Origin: Pontibacter liquoris
GTDB taxonomy: Bacteria > Bacteroidota > Bacteroidia > Cytophagales > Hymenobacteraceae
Direction of reading: 5' to 3'
NCBI RefSeq assembly: GCF_022758235.1
Contig: NZ_JALEBG010000001.1
Span: forward strand, 2,790,001 to 2,854,000
DNA length: 64,000 bases
Positions 62,208 to 64,000 of the stretch are shown piece after piece. How positions within the stretch are numbered: position 1 is the stretch's first letter; each line of letters starts with the position of its first letter. A program made the translations under genes and the position numbers. The notes under the pieces are model-generated. The model ran no database searches, was not told where the DNA came from, and saw nothing but the letters and a program-made list of their open reading frames with translations.

Positions 62208-62210
62208 GAA

Positions 62211-62266
62211 AGCTCCCAAACAGAACAGGGCCCCGAGAAATTGGGGCCCTGTTCTGTTTGGGAGCT
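62211..62266. terminator. Perfect 24-bp hairpin between convergent genes
   Basis: 62211-62234 and 62243-62266 are exact reverse complements (core AACAGAACAGGGCCCC) with an 8-base loop. It ends 8 bases before the stop end of the convergent gene at 62274; neither side has a T tract. Confidence 0.6.
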
Positions 62267-62273
62267 TATGGGG

Positions 62274-62654
62274 TTAGCGGCGGCTATAATCCGCGTCGTC
62301 GTCTTGCTTTTCATCTTCTCCGAAGAGCTGCTCACCACGCCGAATGCCGTTTACCTTATCATCCATTGCGGTATCGCTTCCTTCATACTCAAAGCCAGGG
62401 CCCTGCGCAAAAGATTCGATACTGTCTTTGGTGTTGGCACCATAACCGGTAGTCTCGTTGCCGCCGATCTCCAGGTTCTCTAGTTTATCTTTCTGGCCGG
62501 GGCGCTCCGTTTCTCCACCAGGCCCCATGTTCCGTTTTGCACTGGGGTCCGGGTGGTTATGATGCGACACGCGTTTGTTATAGTCGCTGTTCACGTTATT
62601 GGTCTTATTGGGCGTCTCTTCGGCATTTTCTCTGTCTTTCCGGGTCATAGTCAT
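62274..62654 (-). CDS. Hypothetical disordered hydrophilic protein
   Basis: 126 residues, almost without hydrophobic stretches; rich in Asp, Glu, Asn, Lys and Gly (KTNNVNSDYNKRVSHHNHPD, GPGGETERPGQKDKLENLE, GEDEKQDDDADYSRR). No signal peptide. This composition resembles stress-induced hydrophilic proteins and is likely disordered. ATG at 62654; the ATG at 62648 is an alternative. No family recognised. Confidence 0.65.
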   Translation of the reverse strand: MTMTRKDRENAEETPNKTNNVNSDYNKRVSHHNHPDPSAKRNMGPGGETERPGQKDKLENLEIGGNETTGYGANTKDSIESFAQGPGFEYEGSDTAMDDKVNGIRRGEQLFGEDEKQDDDADYSRR

Positions 62655-63021
62655 ATTGCTTTAATTACAGTTAAGTTATACGCTAGCCTCCCGGGCTTGT
62701 TGGCAAAAGCATTCATACTTATCATAATTATTGCACTATGGCCTGTTTATACTTTCTTCTAGTTGCTGCAAGGCAAGTATAATCTGCAGTAATCCGAAGA
62801 AAACTGACTTTTACGGCAATGGCAACACTGTGCTTTGCATCGATTTCCTGCTTTTCAGCAACACGCCCTTTGTCGGTGGGAGTGGCGATCTGTTGGAACT
62901 GTTACCCTGCAATTCCCGCATATCCCCGTGGGTTCTGTTATATTTGCAAAATAATCAGCGCAAACGGCACCCAAGCAGTCATCTGTTTGTTGCCAAGAGA
63001 ATCCAAAAGCAAGAGCGGCCC
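62655..63021. other. Divergent intergenic region with a candidate promoter
   Basis: 367 bases. Longer frames over 62731-63021 are not supported. It contains TATATTTG at 62939-62946 and two copies of the TATACTT/AAGTATA word (near 62746 and 62775). Confidence 0.45.
62939..62946 (+). promoter_or_regulatory. Putative -7 box of the small membrane protein gene
   Basis: TATATTTG, an exact match to TAnnTTTG, about 76 bases before the ATG at 63022. No clear -33. Confidence 0.35.
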
Positions 63022-63243
63022 ATGAAACTAGCTAAAATTTACGACCCCCGCGAAATGAACTCCTACCAGTTTGTGGCTGCCACCGGTCTGGTCATGACGC
63101 TGGTAGCTCACCTGATCCTGGCGCTTTTAGGCAAATCGATCCGCAACTTTGACGCGCTATACCTCTGCTGGTTTGTTTTCTTTACGCTGGGCACCATTGC
63201 CAACTTTAGAAGCAAGCCTCAGGACGATCACCACCATCATTAA
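63022..63243 (+). CDS. Small two-helix membrane protein
   Basis: Start at the ATG at 63022 (MKLAKIYDPREMNSYQFV); the longer frame upstream is non-coding in appearance and crosses a candidate -7 box. 73 residues: a short soluble N-terminus, two helices (FVAATGLVMTLVAHLILALL; ALYLCWFVFFTLGTIANF) and an acidic/His tail DDHHHH that could bind metal. No family recognised. Ends 14 bases from the convergent hydrolase stop. Confidence 0.65.
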   Translation: MKLAKIYDPREMNSYQFVAATGLVMTLVAHLILALLGKSIRNFDALYLCWFVFFTLGTIANFRSKPQDDHHHH

Positions 63244-63257
63244 CTGTTGCGGCTGGG

Positions 63258-64000
63258 TTATTGCAGGAAACTGAGCAGGGCTTTATGGAACTTGGCAGTG
63301 GCCTCCAGGTGCGGAATATGCCCTACATTGTCGAGCTCCACTAACTTTGCTCCCGGAATGGCATCCGCTGTTTTCCGGCCTAGCTCCGGGTATTGGCCAT
63401 GCGCCTGCACCACGGCTTTGTCTTTTATAAAGCCTTTGCCCACAATTGTTCGGTCCGCTTTACCCACCAGCACCAGGGCGGGCATTTTCAGTTGCCCAAA
63501 CTCATACACCACCGGCTGCTGGTAGATCATGGCATAGGTAAGGGCGGCTGCTTTGGCTACCTGCGGGTAATTGGGGCTCTCGAACTGGGCTGCCGTCACT
63601 TCTACCCATTCATCGTAAGCAGGCGCCCAGGCCGTGTAATAGGTTCTGTGGTACTCCCGGGTAGCTTCTGCCGTGCGCTTCAATTCAACTTCATAGAGTT
63701 CGTCCATGGTTTTGAAGGGCACAAACAAACGGTAATCCTCCAGCCCGATCGGGTTCTCCAGTACTAGTTTGGTCGTTATTTCGGGGTACATCAGCGCGAA
63801 ACGCGTGGCTACCATGCCGCCCATTGAGTGGCCCACCACGGCCACCTGGTTGATGCCGAGTTGTTGCAACAGTTGCCGGGTATTATAGGCCATTTGATGA
63901 AAGTTATAGTAAATAGCCGGCTTGTCTGATTTCCCGAAACCCAGTTGGTCGGGCACGATCACGCGGTAGCCCTGCGCTGTTAAATATGCAATGGTTTTTG
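63258..64000 (-). CDS. Alpha/beta hydrolase, partial (runs off right edge)
   Basis: The frame stays open to the window edge: upstream of the internal GTG at 63962 it reads KTIAYLTAQGYRVIVPDQLG, so the true start lies outside. Family features: FGKSDKP after the first strand, the nucleophile elbow VVGHSMGGM (Ser), PALVLVGKADRTIV with the acid Asp, and NVGHIPHLEA with the catalytic His. No signal peptide can be seen because the N-terminus is missing. Closest to the MhpC/haloalkane-dehalogenase-like esterases; substrate unknown. Confidence 0.9.
   Translation of the reverse strand, partial: KTIAYLTAQGYRVIVPDQLGFGKSDKPAIYYNFHQMAYNTRQLLQQLGINQVAVVGHSMGGMVATRFALMYPEITTKLVLENPIGLEDYRLFVPFKTMDELYEVELKRTAEATREYHRTYYTAWAPAYDEWVEVTAAQFESPNYPQVAKAAALTYAMIYQQPVVYEFGQLKMPALVLVGKADRTIVGKGFIKDKAVVQAHGQYPELGRKTADAIPGAKLVELDNVGHIPHLEATAKFHKALLSFLQ

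Noticed and set aside
62731..63243. Long 170-codon version of the small membrane protein
   Set aside because: The first 97 codons look non-coding and cross a consensus -7 box; the internal ATG at 63022 gives a clean two-helix protein.

Overview
The window is about 64 kb of chromosome from a Cytophagales bacterium (Bacteroidota), most like Hymenobacteraceae (Pontibacter/Rufibacter/Adhaeribacter type). This rests on a giant surface protein with a type B type IX secretion (T9SS) C-terminal domain paired with a PorP/SprF protein, a GH92 enzyme, a DUF2911 protein, putative -7 boxes of the Bacteroidota form TAnnTTTG, roughly 50% GC, few Shine-Dalgarno sites, and many perfect hairpin terminators shared by convergent genes. 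No rRNA, tRNA, CRISPR array, IS transposase or prophage gene was seen.

Layout. 1-10 kb: a partial GH92 mannosidase, then small housekeeping and stress genes (yeast-type cytosine deaminase, thioredoxin-like protein, DUF1905/YdeI-like protein, cation diffusion facilitator, cold-shock protein, mscL). Three paralogues of a STAS-like small protein family and two copies of a MITE-like inverted-repeat element lie among them. 10-13 kb: a frameshifted remnant of a restriction-modification gene, a subtilisin-like lipoprotein protease and a possible Rof-like protein. 13.6-20.5 kb: a complete six-gene ebo cluster (eboABCDEF), predicted to make or move a prenylated metabolite. 20.5-27.4 kb: TMEM220-like protein, GT39 glycosyltransferase, MFS transporter, front-end-type desaturase, unusual MBL-fold protein, DUF2911 protein. 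27.6-33.2 kb: a minus-strand set of a glycosyltransferase, UDP-galactopyranose mutase and two clan GH-A glycosidases without signal peptides. 33.4-46.2 kb: a possible PD-(D/E)XK-like protein, old yellow enzyme, FUSC transporter, GH-A lipoprotein, sugar:H+ symporter, Mug glycosylase and a Zn/Cd-type P1B ATPase. 46.8-56.5 kb: a stand-alone WcaJ N-terminal-like membrane protein, then a 2416-residue T9SS cargo with eleven repeats of about 93 residues and its PorP/SprF partner. 56.6-64 kb: an HMA metallochaperone, a five-PAS histidine kinase with a response regulator behind a duplicated promoter box, small secreted or disordered proteins, and a partial alpha/beta hydrolase at the right edge.

The most unusual signal is not a gene. 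The 7-mer TATACTT / AAGTATA occurs about 75 times by eye (about 7 expected), in intergenic DNA, inside terminator stems and in coding sequence, where it often supplies ATA-CTT codons. Next in interest are the ebo cluster, the hairpin-rich MITE-like repeats, and the Galf-linked GH-A cluster. Start codons were moved inward wherever the longest frame began at TTG/GTG or upstream of a credible promoter. All functions are read from sequence by eye; no database search was run.
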